From Catenibacterium sp. co_0103 (GTDB lineage: Bacteria > Bacillota_I > Bacilli_A > Erysipelotrichales > Coprobacillaceae): 6,783 nt of DNA. Below, one piece after another: positions 1 to 6,705 of the stretch. Position 1 is the first letter of the stretch, and each line of letters opens with the position of its first letter. Both the position numbers and the translations under genes were made by a program. The stretch covers positions 1 to 6,783 of the forward strand of contig NZ_RCYB01000101.1 in assembly GCF_004168205.1 (NCBI RefSeq), in the 5' to 3' direction. The notes beneath the pieces were generated by a model. It did no database searches and had not been told where the DNA came from. It saw only the letters and a program-made list of their open reading frames with translations.

Positions 1-669
1 ATCTATGAAGCTGAATGCATTCAAAGGAATCTCAATACAACAAATGCACTGGCATTAGATCTTGGTATCAATAATCTCGTCACTGGAGTATCAAGTAAAG
101 GTGAACCATTCATCATTGATGGAAGAAGACTGAAGTCCATCAACCAGTGGTTCAATAAGGAAAATGCAAGATTACAGTCCATCAAGGATAAGCAACATTA
201 TGGCAGGAAGACAACCAACAGACAGAAGAAAATAGCATGCAAACACAACAATAAAATCAATGACTATATGAACAAGGCTACACGCAGGGTGATTGATTAC
301 TGTATCGATCATGATATCGGAACTCTTGTTGTGAGCTATAATGAAACATTTCAAAAAGGTTCCAATATAGGTAAAAGAAATAATCAGATATTTATCAATA
401 TTCCTTATGGAAAGCTAATAGATAAGCTTAAGTATCTCTGTGAATTGAATGACATCATACTTGTCATGCAAGAAGAATCCTACACTTCAAAGGCCAGCTT
501 CTGGGATAAGGATGTCATACCAGTCTATAAGAGTGATGATACTGAAGAATACCATTTCAGTGGAAAGCGAATACATCGTGGACAGTATAGAACAGCTCGT
601 GGACAAGTTCTGAATGCAGATGTAAATGGTGCATTAAATATCCTGCGTAAAAGTAGAGTTGTGATGTAA
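1..669 (+). CDS. tnpB: TnpB-family RNA-guided nuclease of an IS200/IS605 (IS1341-type) element, 5'-truncated by the window
   Basis: The frame is open from base 1 to a TAA at 667-669, giving 222 residues with no start codon, so the gene begins upstream. What remains is the RuvC-like half; the N-terminal wedge and recognition part (about half of a usual 370-420 aa TnpB) lies outside. RuvC-I is ALDLGINN with Asp20 (bases 58-60). RuvC-III is NADVNGALNILRK with Asp207 (619-621). Between them is a family-typical stretch with GKRNNQ, then EESYTSKASF (Glu158/Glu159), then FSGKRIHRG. TnpB proteins are RNA-guided DNA nucleases that favour retention of their transposon, using an omegaRNA read from the gene's 3' end and the element's right end. 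Two features differ from the canonical type: there is no CxxC zinc ribbon before RuvC-III, and the usual RuvC-II glutamate position reads Ser (VVSYN, residues 110-114). No tnpA is visible. Family assignment is secure; nuclease activity is not. Confidence 0.9.
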   Translation: MYEAECIQRNLNTTNALALDLGINNLVTGVSSKGEPFIIDGRRLKSINQWFNKENARLQSIKDKQHYGRKTTNRQKKIACKHNNKINDYMNKATRRVIDYCIDHDIGTLVVSYNETFQKGSNIGKRNNQIFINIPYGKLIDKLKYLCELNDIILVMQEESYTSKASFWDKDVIPVYKSDDTEEYHFSGKRIHRGQYRTARGQVLNADVNGALNILRKSRVVM

Positions 670-780
670 ACATCCTATACAGTAGAGGCGAAGTGGACAC
701 GCAATAAGAATAAGGATTGCCTAGCAATAGGTGAAGACTTAAATATCAATCTTCTTAAACGGATGCGTAAGCATCTAAAA
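670..780 (+). ncRNA. Putative omegaRNA 3' part and right end of the IS200/IS605 element
   Basis: This noncoding stretch directly follows tnpB and has three short hairpins: GCAAT 701-705 with ATTGC 716-720, GAAGA 733-737 with TCTTC 750-754, and GATGC 762-766 closed by a GTAA tetraloop on GCATC 771-775. In IS200/IS605 elements the omegaRNA spans the end of tnpB and the right end, and subterminal hairpins are recognised by the Y1 transposase. The position and hairpin content fit that. The exact right boundary is inferred to lie near 776-783, just after the GTAA hairpin; it cannot be fixed without an empty-site comparison. The omegaRNA 5' end would lie inside the tnpB coding region. Confidence 0.6.
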
Positions 781-810
781 AACCCCGACTTAATAAAATA
801 TTAAGTCGGA
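777..810 (-). terminator. Intrinsic terminator of the permease-aminopeptidase-membrane protein unit
   Basis: A perfect 10-bp stem (785-794 with 800-809, 5-nt loop) is followed on the minus strand by a run of six T (complement of 777-782). It lies just past the stop codon of the minus-strand gene at 816-1178. On the plus strand no T-run follows the stem, so it acts for the minus strand. Its T-tract touches the inferred right end of the tnpB element. Confidence 0.88.
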
Positions 811-815
811 GTAGT

Positions 816-1178
816 TCACTTTGGCCATTCTTTACTGCACAAACGATTTGAAGCAATCATTCCAATGACTAATACTAGGAATGAGAAATCAATTCCTTTA
901 GGGAATAAAACGTTTAATATCAATGCAAAAAGAATGCTTAATAATGTAATATTGAGTGATTTAGAAGAAATCTTTCTCTCTTTATATATCTTATACTGCA
1001 TCTTGATCTGCAGGAATGCCAGAACAAGCGCAACAACAGCAACTAAACTATCGATATAGAAATTGATTAAATACTTCTGATTAATCAGCTCTTTGACAAA
1101 CATAAGAGCAATATAGGAAGTCATGGTTCCTACCATCATAGAAACCATGAGCTTTTCTCTATCTTGTTGAAACTTCAT
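816..1178 (-). CDS. Small integral membrane protein, unknown function
   Basis: This 120-residue protein is not a family I recognise. Four hydrophobic segments are visible at about residues 11-28, 39-58, 74-92 and 96-113. A short basic stretch (KIYKERK, 63-69) separates the second and third segments, and a charged C-terminus ends in KEWPK. There is no signal peptide cleavage site or catalytic motif. Its ATG overlaps the TAA stop of the upstream aminopeptidase by one base (TAATG), and I see no good Shine-Dalgarno sequence before it, so translation probably depends on coupling to that gene. Met11, preceded by the purine-rich AGAGAAAAG, is an alternative start. It is the last gene of its unit, with an intrinsic terminator right after it. 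Expression of the frame is likely because of the tight junction and terminator; the function is unknown. Confidence 0.75.
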   Translation of the reverse strand: MKFQQDREKLMVSMMVGTMTSYIALMFVKELINQKYLINFYIDSLVAVVALVLAFLQIKMQYKIYKERKISSKSLNITLLSILFALILNVLFPKGIDFSFLVLVIGMIASNRLCSKEWPK

Positions 1179-2497
1179 TAGCGTTTAATTTCTAAGCTAT
1201 GAGTAGATGTTTCCTGAATATGTGAATCAAATAATGCCTTCATTAATGAGATTGCATAGTAAGTATCCTTGATACCAGCAGTTTCATATGATGAATGCAT
1301 TGCAAGCTGAGGTAAACCGATATCTACAGCATTCATAGAAGCCTGAGCCATAGCGATATTACCTAAAGTACTTCCTCCAGCCTTATCTGAACGGTTAGCG
1401 AAATACTGTAGAGGTACATCTGCACCAGATGCAAGAGACTTTACAACTGCCATTGATACGCCATCACTTGTATATTTCTGACCAGCATGTGACTTAACAA
1501 CAACACCTTCGTTCATATAAGTGCAGTTAGTTACATCAGTATGTTCTGGATGATTTGGATGTACAGCATGTGCATTATCTGCAGAAAGCATAAAGCTTGA
1601 TGCAAGTGCACGATGGTAATCTTCTTCAGTCTTACCTAAAGCATTGTTGATACGAATTAATGTATCTCTTAATAATGTAGAATCAGCACCCTGCTTAGTT
1701 CCTGAACCTACTTCTTCGTTATCGAAGCAAGCCATGATATCGATAGATTCATCGTTATAACCAGCAAGTAATGCCTTTAATGAAGCGAAGCCACACTGTA
1801 AGTCATCTAAGTGACCTGCAGAAATGAATTCTTCATTAGCACCCCAGATAGATGGAGCCATACGGTTATAAAGATATAAGTCATGTCCTAAGATGTCTTC
1901 TTTCTTTACACCTAATTCATCCGCAATAATCTGTTTGAAGTCTTTCTGACGATCATCACCACCACTTAATAATGGAAGCATATCTACCTGTAAGTTATAC
2001 TTGAATCCATCATTAGCCGCACGGTTCATATGAATAGCTACGTTAGGAATCATTAATAAATCACGATCAATGTTTAATAACTTAGTAACGATGCTGTTAC
2101 CTTCAGATACTAATACACGACCAGCAATTGATAGAGGACGATCTAACCAAGTAGCACATAACATCCCTCCGTATCCTTCAGTATTTAACTGAGTATACTT
2201 ATTCTTCACTTCGATTTCAGCATTTTCTTTAACCTTGAAAGTTGGTGAATCAGTGTGTGAAGTCACAATATTGAAACTGTAGTTGTCTAACTTTGTACCT
2301 ACTTTGAAAGCTAAGATACTTGTATTATTTCTTGTTACATAATACTTACCACCTGGTACGATATCCCAATGTTCACTTTCTAATAATTCTTTAAATCCAT
2401 CAGCATTTAAGATCTGACGATAGTTTTCTACTGCATGGAAAGCAGTAGGACTTTTTGATAAGAAATTTAATAATTCTTTTGAAGTTTCCTTAAACAT
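1178..2497 (-). CDS. apeB: M18-family zinc aminopeptidase (aspartyl aminopeptidase type)
   Basis: A 439-residue cytosolic exopeptidase that removes N-terminal amino acids from peptides. Family M18 enzymes use two metal ions and often prefer acidic N-termini, but preference cannot be read from this sequence. The metal-site residues expected for M18 are all visible: His81 in TSHTDSP with Asp83 two residues later, bridging Asp231 in GHLDD, the Glu261-Glu262 pair in DNEEVGS, Asp307 in SADNAHA and His401 in MHSSYE. The opening, with LNFLSKSPTAFHAV (residues 10-23), and the length match bacterial M18 enzymes (about 430 aa). The start is supported by AAGGAG at 2507-2512, 9 nt before the ATG. It lies 67 nt downstream of an amino acid permease with a hairpin between, and overlaps the next gene by one base. 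The pairing suggests peptide trimming beside amino acid uptake. The symbol follows the common naming of type 2 bacterial M18 enzymes and is less certain than the family. Confidence 0.93.
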   Translation of the reverse strand: MFKETSKELLNFLSKSPTAFHAVENYRQILNADGFKELLESEHWDIVPGGKYYVTRNNTSILAFKVGTKLDNYSFNIVTSHTDSPTFKVKENAEIEVKNKYTQLNTEGYGGMLCATWLDRPLSIAGRVLVSEGNSIVTKLLNIDRDLLMIPNVAIHMNRAANDGFKYNLQVDMLPLLSGGDDRQKDFKQIIADELGVKKEDILGHDLYLYNRMAPSIWGANEEFISAGHLDDLQCGFASLKALLAGYNDESIDIMACFDNEEVGSGTKQGADSTLLRDTLIRINNALGKTEEDYHRALASSFMLSADNAHAVHPNHPEHTDVTNCTYMNEGVVVKSHAGQKYTSDGVSMAVVKSLASGADVPLQYFANRSDKAGGSTLGNIAMAQASMNAVDIGLPQLAMHSSYETAGIKDTYYAISLMKALFDSHIQETSTHSLEIKR

Positions 2498-2520
2498 TTT
2501 TATTATCTCCTTAATTTATA

Positions 2521-2557
2521 TAAAAATATCCTTCTGGCCCTGCCAAAAGGATATTTT
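2521..2557 (-). terminator. Intergenic hairpin between permease and aminopeptidase genes, likely partial terminator
   Basis: An 11-bp outer stem (2523-2533 with 2547-2557) continues, after one mismatch, into a 4-bp inner stem TGGC/GCCA with a 3-nt loop. Read on the minus strand, the descending arm ends in ATTTTTATA, so the structure is terminator-like. It sits 7 nt after the permease stop codon and just before the aminopeptidase ribosome binding site. No separate promoter is evident in the 67-nt gap. It may therefore act as a read-through terminator or an mRNA-stabilising stem that lowers peptidase expression relative to the permease. Confidence 0.65.
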
Positions 2558-2564
2558 ATATCAT

Positions 2565-3995
2565 TTATCTTTTTCCTTCACGGCGTTCTTTTTCTGCAAG
2601 TTTAGGCATGATTAATCCTAAAGCACAAAGAACTACAGGGGCAATTACGTTTAATGCGAATGTGAATGGATCTTTGTCATACATACCAAATACACAGCAA
2701 GCACCAGTTACGATAAAGCACCAGATACCGAAGAACTTAGCAACAGCCTGATTCTTAACGAAACGATATTCTGCTGGGAACTTGTCCATAGCCTGACGTA
2801 AAGCAACATAAGCAGCAAATACCCATAAGTAACGCATTGGCATACATACTGAGTTAAGCTTATTTAACTGTTTTAATACAGCAGCTGCACCAGGAACGAA
2901 TGACTGGATTAAGATGATTGAACCAGAAAGTACAACAACTAACTTAATACCGTTAATATATGCACCATACTTATTCTTCTTAAATAAAGCAGATGGGATA
3001 TAATCTCTAGTTTCTTCGTTGTCTAATAACATTCTAAGTGGAGCATCAATACTTAATACTAAAGTAGAGAACTGACCAACCATGTTACATAATGCGTAGA
3101 TAACTAGTAATGTATCACCCATATGATAGTATTGACCTAATTTCTGGAATGACCAATAAGCACCGTTAGCAACATAGCTTTCGAATGCCTGTTCAGAAGC
3201 ATTGATCATCTTAGGATCGAACATCATACCCATTGCGAATGTACCTAAGATAGCACATACACAAACCATGATAGCAAGTGCAATCATACCTTTAGGGAAT
3301 CCCTTTTCAGGGTTTTCTACCTTGTTTACATATGGTGAAATCTTTTCACATCCACCAACTGCGAATACTAAGATAGATAATGATGTGAAGTACTGTACAT
3401 TGAACTGTGGCACGATGTTTTTAAAACTAAAGTCCATATGTACATAGCCACCATTAGGGTTGATAGCTGGTGCTGCGAACATCATTAAGATATAAAGGAT
3501 TGACATAACAAACATTGAAGTTCCTGCTAATGTAGCAAGTTTCTTTAGTGGGTTTAATCCACGGCTTGCGATATAGCAGAATAATAAGAATACAGCAAGT
3601 GTAGCAAGCTGAACATAGATAGTTGGTAAGCTATCATAAACTGTATTGTTTCTGAAGATTACCCAGCTAAGAGCCTTTAATCCACCAGTACCTTTACTTG
3701 CGATATAAGTGATGTGACAAGCCCAATAAGTGAACCCTGCATAGTATGCAAGTTTAGGACCCATTGTTTCCATGATCCATGAGCTGACACCCCCACCGGC
3801 ATTTTTAAATGCTGAACCAAGTTCACCAACCATAAGGGCATATGGTACGAAGTATAGTGCGAACATTAAAATCCAGCTGAATATAACCTGGATACCGTTG
3901 AAGTAAACGAAACCGTTAAGTACGTTACCAAAACCCCAAACAGTAGAAAATGCCATGAAAGCCAGGGTATACCATTTCATTTTTGAGTTTTCCAT
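2565..3995 (-). CDS. APC-superfamily amino acid permease, YjeM / glutamate-GABA antiporter-like
   Basis: A 476-residue polytopic membrane protein with about 12 predicted hydrophobic segments. It probably moves an amino acid across the cytoplasmic membrane by proton symport or exchange. The first helix carries the broken-helix glycine motif GFGN (residues 21-24). Helix 2 and its following loop read GELGSAF...GGGVSSWIMETMGP (57-80), a hallmark of APC permeases. The region FAVGGCEKISPYV followed by NPEKGFPKG (211-236) is the typical helix 6 to loop 6/7 signature. The resemblance is closest to YjeM-type and amino acid:GABA antiporter members, but the substrate cannot be read from the sequence. 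The start at 3995 is fixed by AAGGAGG (4001-4007) 5 nt upstream; Met6 lacks such a site. It is the first gene of a unit with the M18 peptidase and a small membrane protein, and is preceded by a promoter with a CodY-like box. Confidence 0.9.
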   Translation of the reverse strand: MENSKMKWYTLAFMAFSTVWGFGNVLNGFVYFNGIQVIFSWILMFALYFVPYALMVGELGSAFKNAGGGVSSWIMETMGPKLAYYAGFTYWACHITYIASKGTGGLKALSWVIFRNNTVYDSLPTIYVQLATLAVFLLFCYIASRGLNPLKKLATLAGTSMFVMSILYILMMFAAPAINPNGGYVHMDFSFKNIVPQFNVQYFTSLSILVFAVGGCEKISPYVNKVENPEKGFPKGMIALAIMVCVCAILGTFAMGMMFDPKMINASEQAFESYVANGAYWSFQKLGQYYHMGDTLLVIYALCNMVGQFSTLVLSIDAPLRMLLDNEETRDYIPSALFKKNKYGAYINGIKLVVVLSGSIILIQSFVPGAAAVLKQLNKLNSVCMPMRYLWVFAAYVALRQAMDKFPAEYRFVKNQAVAKFFGIWCFIVTGACCVFGMYDKDPFTFALNVIAPVVLCALGLIMPKLAEKERREGKR

Positions 3996-4053
3996 ACTCT
4001 CCTCCTTAAATATTTTTGTTTTAAAATAAAAACAATCTTTTTATGCCTCAATA

Positions 4054-4082
4054 AGTATACCAAATTTTCTGCAAATGTACCA
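4054..4082 (-). promoter_or_regulatory. Probable sigma-A promoter of the permease unit, extended -10
   Basis: On the minus strand the -10 is TATACT (complement of 4054-4059), preceded by TGG to give an extended -10 (TGnTATACT). With a 17-nt spacer the -35 position reads TGGTAC (4077-4082), a weak match, which is consistent with an extended -10 promoter. Transcription would start near 4047, giving a leader of about 50 nt before the permease ATG, too short for a typical riboswitch. Confidence 0.55.
4063..4077. promoter_or_regulatory. CodY-box-like operator inside the permease promoter
   Basis: AATTTTCTGCAAATG matches the CodY consensus AATTTTCWGAAAATT at 13 of 15 positions. It occupies the spacer between the -10 and the -35 of the inferred permease promoter, where bound CodY would block RNA polymerase. 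CodY represses amino acid and peptide acquisition genes when branched-chain amino acids and GTP are plentiful, so the target makes sense. No codY gene is in the window and AT-rich DNA produces chance matches, so this remains a prediction. Confidence 0.45.
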
Positions 4083-4233
4083 TACTTTTATATGTACAAA
4101 ATACAAAATTAGATAAGATTATGTTGATATTTACGATAAAATAGTGAAATATTGTTTTAAGTAACCGTTTCAATTAAGTATGCAATAATAAATTATTCTT
4201 ATTGTTTTAATTTATTAACATTTTCAAATAAAT
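4083..4233. other. AT-rich intergenic stretch without a recognisable gene
   Basis: This lies between the permease promoter and the ppaC terminator; with those two elements the whole gene-free gap is about 280 nt. I see no ORF with a ribosome binding site, no tRNA and no riboswitch-like fold. It contains an 11-bp direct repeat TATTGTTTTAA at 4150-4160 and 4200-4210, offset by exactly 50 bp. The left part of an imperfect inverted repeat (4077-4097) also reaches into it. Its role, if any, would be upstream regulation of the permease. Confidence 0.4.
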
Positions 4234-4268
4234 AAAAAAGCTATTCGTTGAGTTCTCAACAAATAGCT
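4234..4268 (-). terminator. Strong intrinsic terminator of the regulator-ppaC unit
   Basis: A 13-bp stem (4239-4251 with 4256-4268) closes on a 4-nt loop and begins 7 nt past the ppaC stop codon. On the minus strand the single non-Watson-Crick position is a G-U wobble, while on the plus strand it would be a C-A mismatch. A T-run (complement of 4234-4239) follows on the minus strand only. Both points show it was selected for minus-strand termination. Confidence 0.92.
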
Positions 4269-4275
4269 AAATTTA

Positions 4276-5916
4276 TTAAGCGTTGATTGCACGTGTGATA
4301 GCTGGAACAACCTGTTTCTTACGAGAAATAACGCCTGGTAAGTTTGCTTCATGTTCAACTAACTGTACATTAAATGCATTTTCTACATATTCAGGATGGC
4401 TGCCTGCAACAAATACTTCACTTGTTGCATTGATGACATCAGTTAATAATAGAACTGCTGTATCGAATCCATTTTCAACACATAGATTTTCCATATATTC
4501 AAGCATTTCAGCCTTAAGTGGTGCAAATCCATCGATATCCATAGTATTAACCTGAGCAATACCAACTTTTGCATCACCAATATTGAATGCTTTGTAATCC
4601 TGGTTATAGATTTCTTCAATTGATTTACCTACTAATGAAGTACCAGCCTTAAACATTGCAAGACCAAATTCTTCAGCATCTACACCTGCAATTTCAGCTA
4701 ATTCTAACGCAATTTCTTTATCAGTCTTTGTGCAAGTTGGAGATCTGAATAGTAATGTATCAGAAACAATAGCTCCTAACATTAAACCAGCTACATTCTT
4801 AGGAATTTCTACACCCTGTTCCTTATACATTTTCGCAATAATTGTACAAGTACAGCCAAGTGGTTCAGCTCTGAACTGTAATGGACCTACAGTCTGGAAA
4901 TCAGCCACTCTGTGGTGATCTACTACTTCTAAGATTTCTGCTTCTTCAATACCTTCTACAGCCTGTCCTCTTTCGTTATGGTCAACAAGAATCATCTTCT
5001 TATGATCACCAGTAATAACCTGGAAACGAGAGATAGTACCTACTACCTGATCATTTAAGTCGATAACAGGATATGAATGATATCTTGTTTCACTCATTAC
5101 TTCCTTTAAGTAATCTACAGTATCATCTGTAGAGAAGCATGTTAAATCACCCTTCTGCATCACATATTCAACAGGTACTGCCTGAATGATCTGCTGAGAA
5201 GTCTTGAATGTAGTGAAAGCAGTAGTCACTACACTGACACCTGCATTCTTACATTCTTCAAGAACTGATTCTTCTAAGTGTAATGAGTTAGTAAGGATGA
5301 TTAAATCAACCTTCTTCTTCAACATTTCACGAATACCTTCAGTTCTGTCACCACCAGTGATGACAACATCATGTTCATTAACATGATCAATAACTTCCTG
5401 AGAGTTCATACCTGTGATATGAAGACTACCCTTAATAGTACGTAATTCAGGGTTTAAATAAACGATCTTAGCATCTAATGTATCTACGACGTTTTCAATT
5501 GGAGTATGTGCATTCTTTAAGATATCTTTATCCCAATCTTCCATGTAACCTTCAATAATGTTTGTAGAAGATAATAAACCTAAAAGATGAGAATGATCAT
5601 CTAATACTGGAGCACTCTTTAAGTTCATCTGGCACATTAATGACCAAGCAGTTCTTAAAGTTAATTCTTTAGAGAATAGAGTTACCTGATCATAATCAAG
5701 ATCTTCTACTTTCTGTTTAACTGACTTTAATAACTGTGGTGTATGTGCATTAAATCTCTTTAATACATACTCAGTTTCACGGCTTACTTCACCAAGTCTT
5801 ACTGGTACTGCCTGTCCGTACTTATGAGTTGCATTTAATAAATATGAATAACTGATGGCCGCACAAATTGAATCTGTATCTGGATTCTTATGACCACTTA
5901 CGTAAACTAAATCCAT
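4276..5916 (-). CDS. ppaC: Manganese-dependent inorganic pyrophosphatase (family II) with CBS and DRTGG regulatory domains
   Basis: A 546-residue cytosolic enzyme that hydrolyses pyrophosphate to phosphate, pulling biosynthetic reactions forward. The DHH domain is split by a regulatory insert. Its first part carries GHKNPDTDS with metal ligands His9, Asp13 and Asp15. The insert holds CBS-1 (about 69-125), a DRTGG domain (about 135-245, with ITGGDRTEG at 186-194) and CBS-2 (about 250-305). The DHH domain then resumes with VDHNE (Asp312), VVDHHR (His334, His335) and SDTLLFRSPT (Asp386). The DHHA2 domain ends with the substrate-binding SRKKQVVP (531-538). All expected catalytic residues are present and the length fits CBS-PPases. 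In this subclass AMP and ADP inhibit, and DRTGG-containing members bind diadenosine polyphosphates; that is family knowledge, not tested here. AGGAGG at 5923-5928 supports the start and overlaps the stop codon of the upstream regulator, so the two genes are co-transcribed. A strong terminator follows. Confidence 0.96.
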   Translation of the reverse strand: MDLVYVSGHKNPDTDSICAAISYSYLLNATHKYGQAVPVRLGEVSRETEYVLKRFNAHTPQLLKSVKQKVEDLDYDQVTLFSKELTLRTAWSLMCQMNLKSAPVLDDHSHLLGLLSSTNIIEGYMEDWDKDILKNAHTPIENVVDTLDAKIVYLNPELRTIKGSLHITGMNSQEVIDHVNEHDVVITGGDRTEGIREMLKKKVDLIILTNSLHLEESVLEECKNAGVSVVTTAFTTFKTSQQIIQAVPVEYVMQKGDLTCFSTDDTVDYLKEVMSETRYHSYPVIDLNDQVVGTISRFQVITGDHKKMILVDHNERGQAVEGIEEAEILEVVDHHRVADFQTVGPLQFRAEPLGCTCTIIAKMYKEQGVEIPKNVAGLMLGAIVSDTLLFRSPTCTKTDKEIALELAEIAGVDAEEFGLAMFKAGTSLVGKSIEEIYNQDYKAFNIGDAKVGIAQVNTMDIDGFAPLKAEMLEYMENLCVENGFDTAVLLLTDVINATSEVFVAGSHPEYVENAFNVQLVEHEANLPGVISRKKQVVPAITRAINA

Positions 5917-5926
5917 GTTTTTCCTC

Positions 5927-6586
5927 CTATGCTTTCTTTAAATAACGATAAATTGTTGGTTCAGAAACATCTAACTTATCTGCAACTAGGGCAATTGCAC
6001 CTTTTACTTTAAATGTTCCTTTGTCCTGTAAGTATTTAACAACTCTGATCTTTTCTTCTACTTTTAATCTTTCTGCATGAACATAAGATGGAACTCCCAT
6101 ATTCTGCATACATTCATTGATGTATTTTTCTACCATCTCATCAAGTGGAGAAGATAAGATTTCGATTGGGCTATCATATTTGAATTCTACATTTGTATTA
6201 TCTTTAATGCCAAGAATTCTTCTCATCGCAGTTTCAATATATTCAAAATCTGTGACGTTAACGTTAATACAAAGCATACCAACAGGGTAAACATTTCCTG
6301 GTTCCTTGATCCAGTATGTTGCAGATTTTAACAGTTTACCATCAGGTCCTGCTGTTTTGTAGTTCATGACATAGTCACTTTTTTCATACTGTTTTGTTTC
6401 TAAATAATGAACAGATAAATTTGAAAGCTTAGCACCAACTTCTCTGCCAGAAATCTCACCATTTGCAATAGCAACAACTTCCTGTTCAGGAGATGTGAGA
6501 TCGTGTAAAGCTATTTCAACATTATCCCCTAACGCAACACCCAGGAATGGGACAAGGGCTGCATATGGTTCTAATAATTTATGCAT
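5927..6586 (-). CDS. YheO-type transcriptional regulator with PAS-like and HTH domains
   Basis: A 219-residue cytosolic DNA-binding protein. Residues about 4-112 form the YheO-like PAS sensor domain, with the typical ISGREVG (45-51) and a GMLCINVNV strand (103-111). Residues about 173-218 form the YheO-family helix-turn-helix, with KGTFKVKGAIALVADKL followed by VSEPTIYRYLKK (207-218). Family members include DauR of Pseudomonas, which represses D-arginine catabolism, but most have unknown ligands, and nothing here identifies the signal. The start is fixed by AAGGAGG (6594-6600) 7 nt upstream. It leads a two-gene unit: its TAG stop lies within the ppaC ribosome binding site region, only 10 nt before the ppaC ATG. 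That arrangement suggests it may regulate itself and ppaC, or that ppaC simply shares its promoter. Domain assignment is confident; target and ligand are unknown. Confidence 0.9.
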   Translation of the reverse strand: MHKLLEPYAALVPFLGVALGDNVEIALHDLTSPEQEVVAIANGEISGREVGAKLSNLSVHYLETKQYEKSDYVMNYKTAGPDGKLLKSATYWIKEPGNVYPVGMLCINVNVTDFEYIETAMRRILGIKDNTNVEFKYDSPIEILSSPLDEMVEKYINECMQNMGVPSYVHAERLKVEEKIRVVKYLQDKGTFKVKGAIALVADKLDVSEPTIYRYLKKA

Positions 6587-6611
6587 TATACTGCCTCCTT
6601 TACAACAGAGT

Positions 6612-6640
6612 ATTTTATCATAATAAAAAATATCAGTAAA
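6612..6640 (-). promoter_or_regulatory. Probable sigma-A promoter of the regulator-ppaC unit
   Basis: On the minus strand the -10 is TAAAAT (complement of 6612-6617) with an extended -10 TGA directly before it. A 17-nt spacer leads to TTTACT (complement of 6635-6640) as the -35, four of six to consensus. Transcription would start close to 6605, just ahead of the AAGGAGG at 6594-6600, giving a very short leader. Confidence 0.55.
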
Positions 6641-6705
6641 TTATTATTATCATAAAACAGAAATTTTTTATCAAGCCTCAATTGTAAAATGAAACTGGAA
6701 TTAAG

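Noticed and set aside
172..354. Minus-strand ORF of 60 codons inside tnpB
   Set aside because: It lies wholly antisense to a clear RuvC-domain coding frame, has no ribosome binding site evidence and resembles no family; it is a shadow frame.
865..1059. Plus-strand ORF antisense to the small membrane protein gene
   Set aside because: The minus-strand frame has hydrophobic periodicity, a TAATG junction with apeB and a terminator; the plus-strand frame has none of these supports.
3202..3447. Plus-strand ORF antisense to the permease
   Set aside because: It is contained in a frame with clear APC-permease motifs and has no independent coding evidence.
4159..4175. Possible CcpA cre site around AAGTAACCGTTTCAA
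   Set aside because: On the minus strand TG and CG are separated by three bases rather than the four required by the cre consensus, and the right half lacks CA at the proper distance.
4011..4275. Riboswitch or T-box leader ahead of the permease
   Set aside because: The inferred transcript leader is only about 50 nt, and I see neither a conserved T-box motif nor a competing terminator/antiterminator fold before the permease start.
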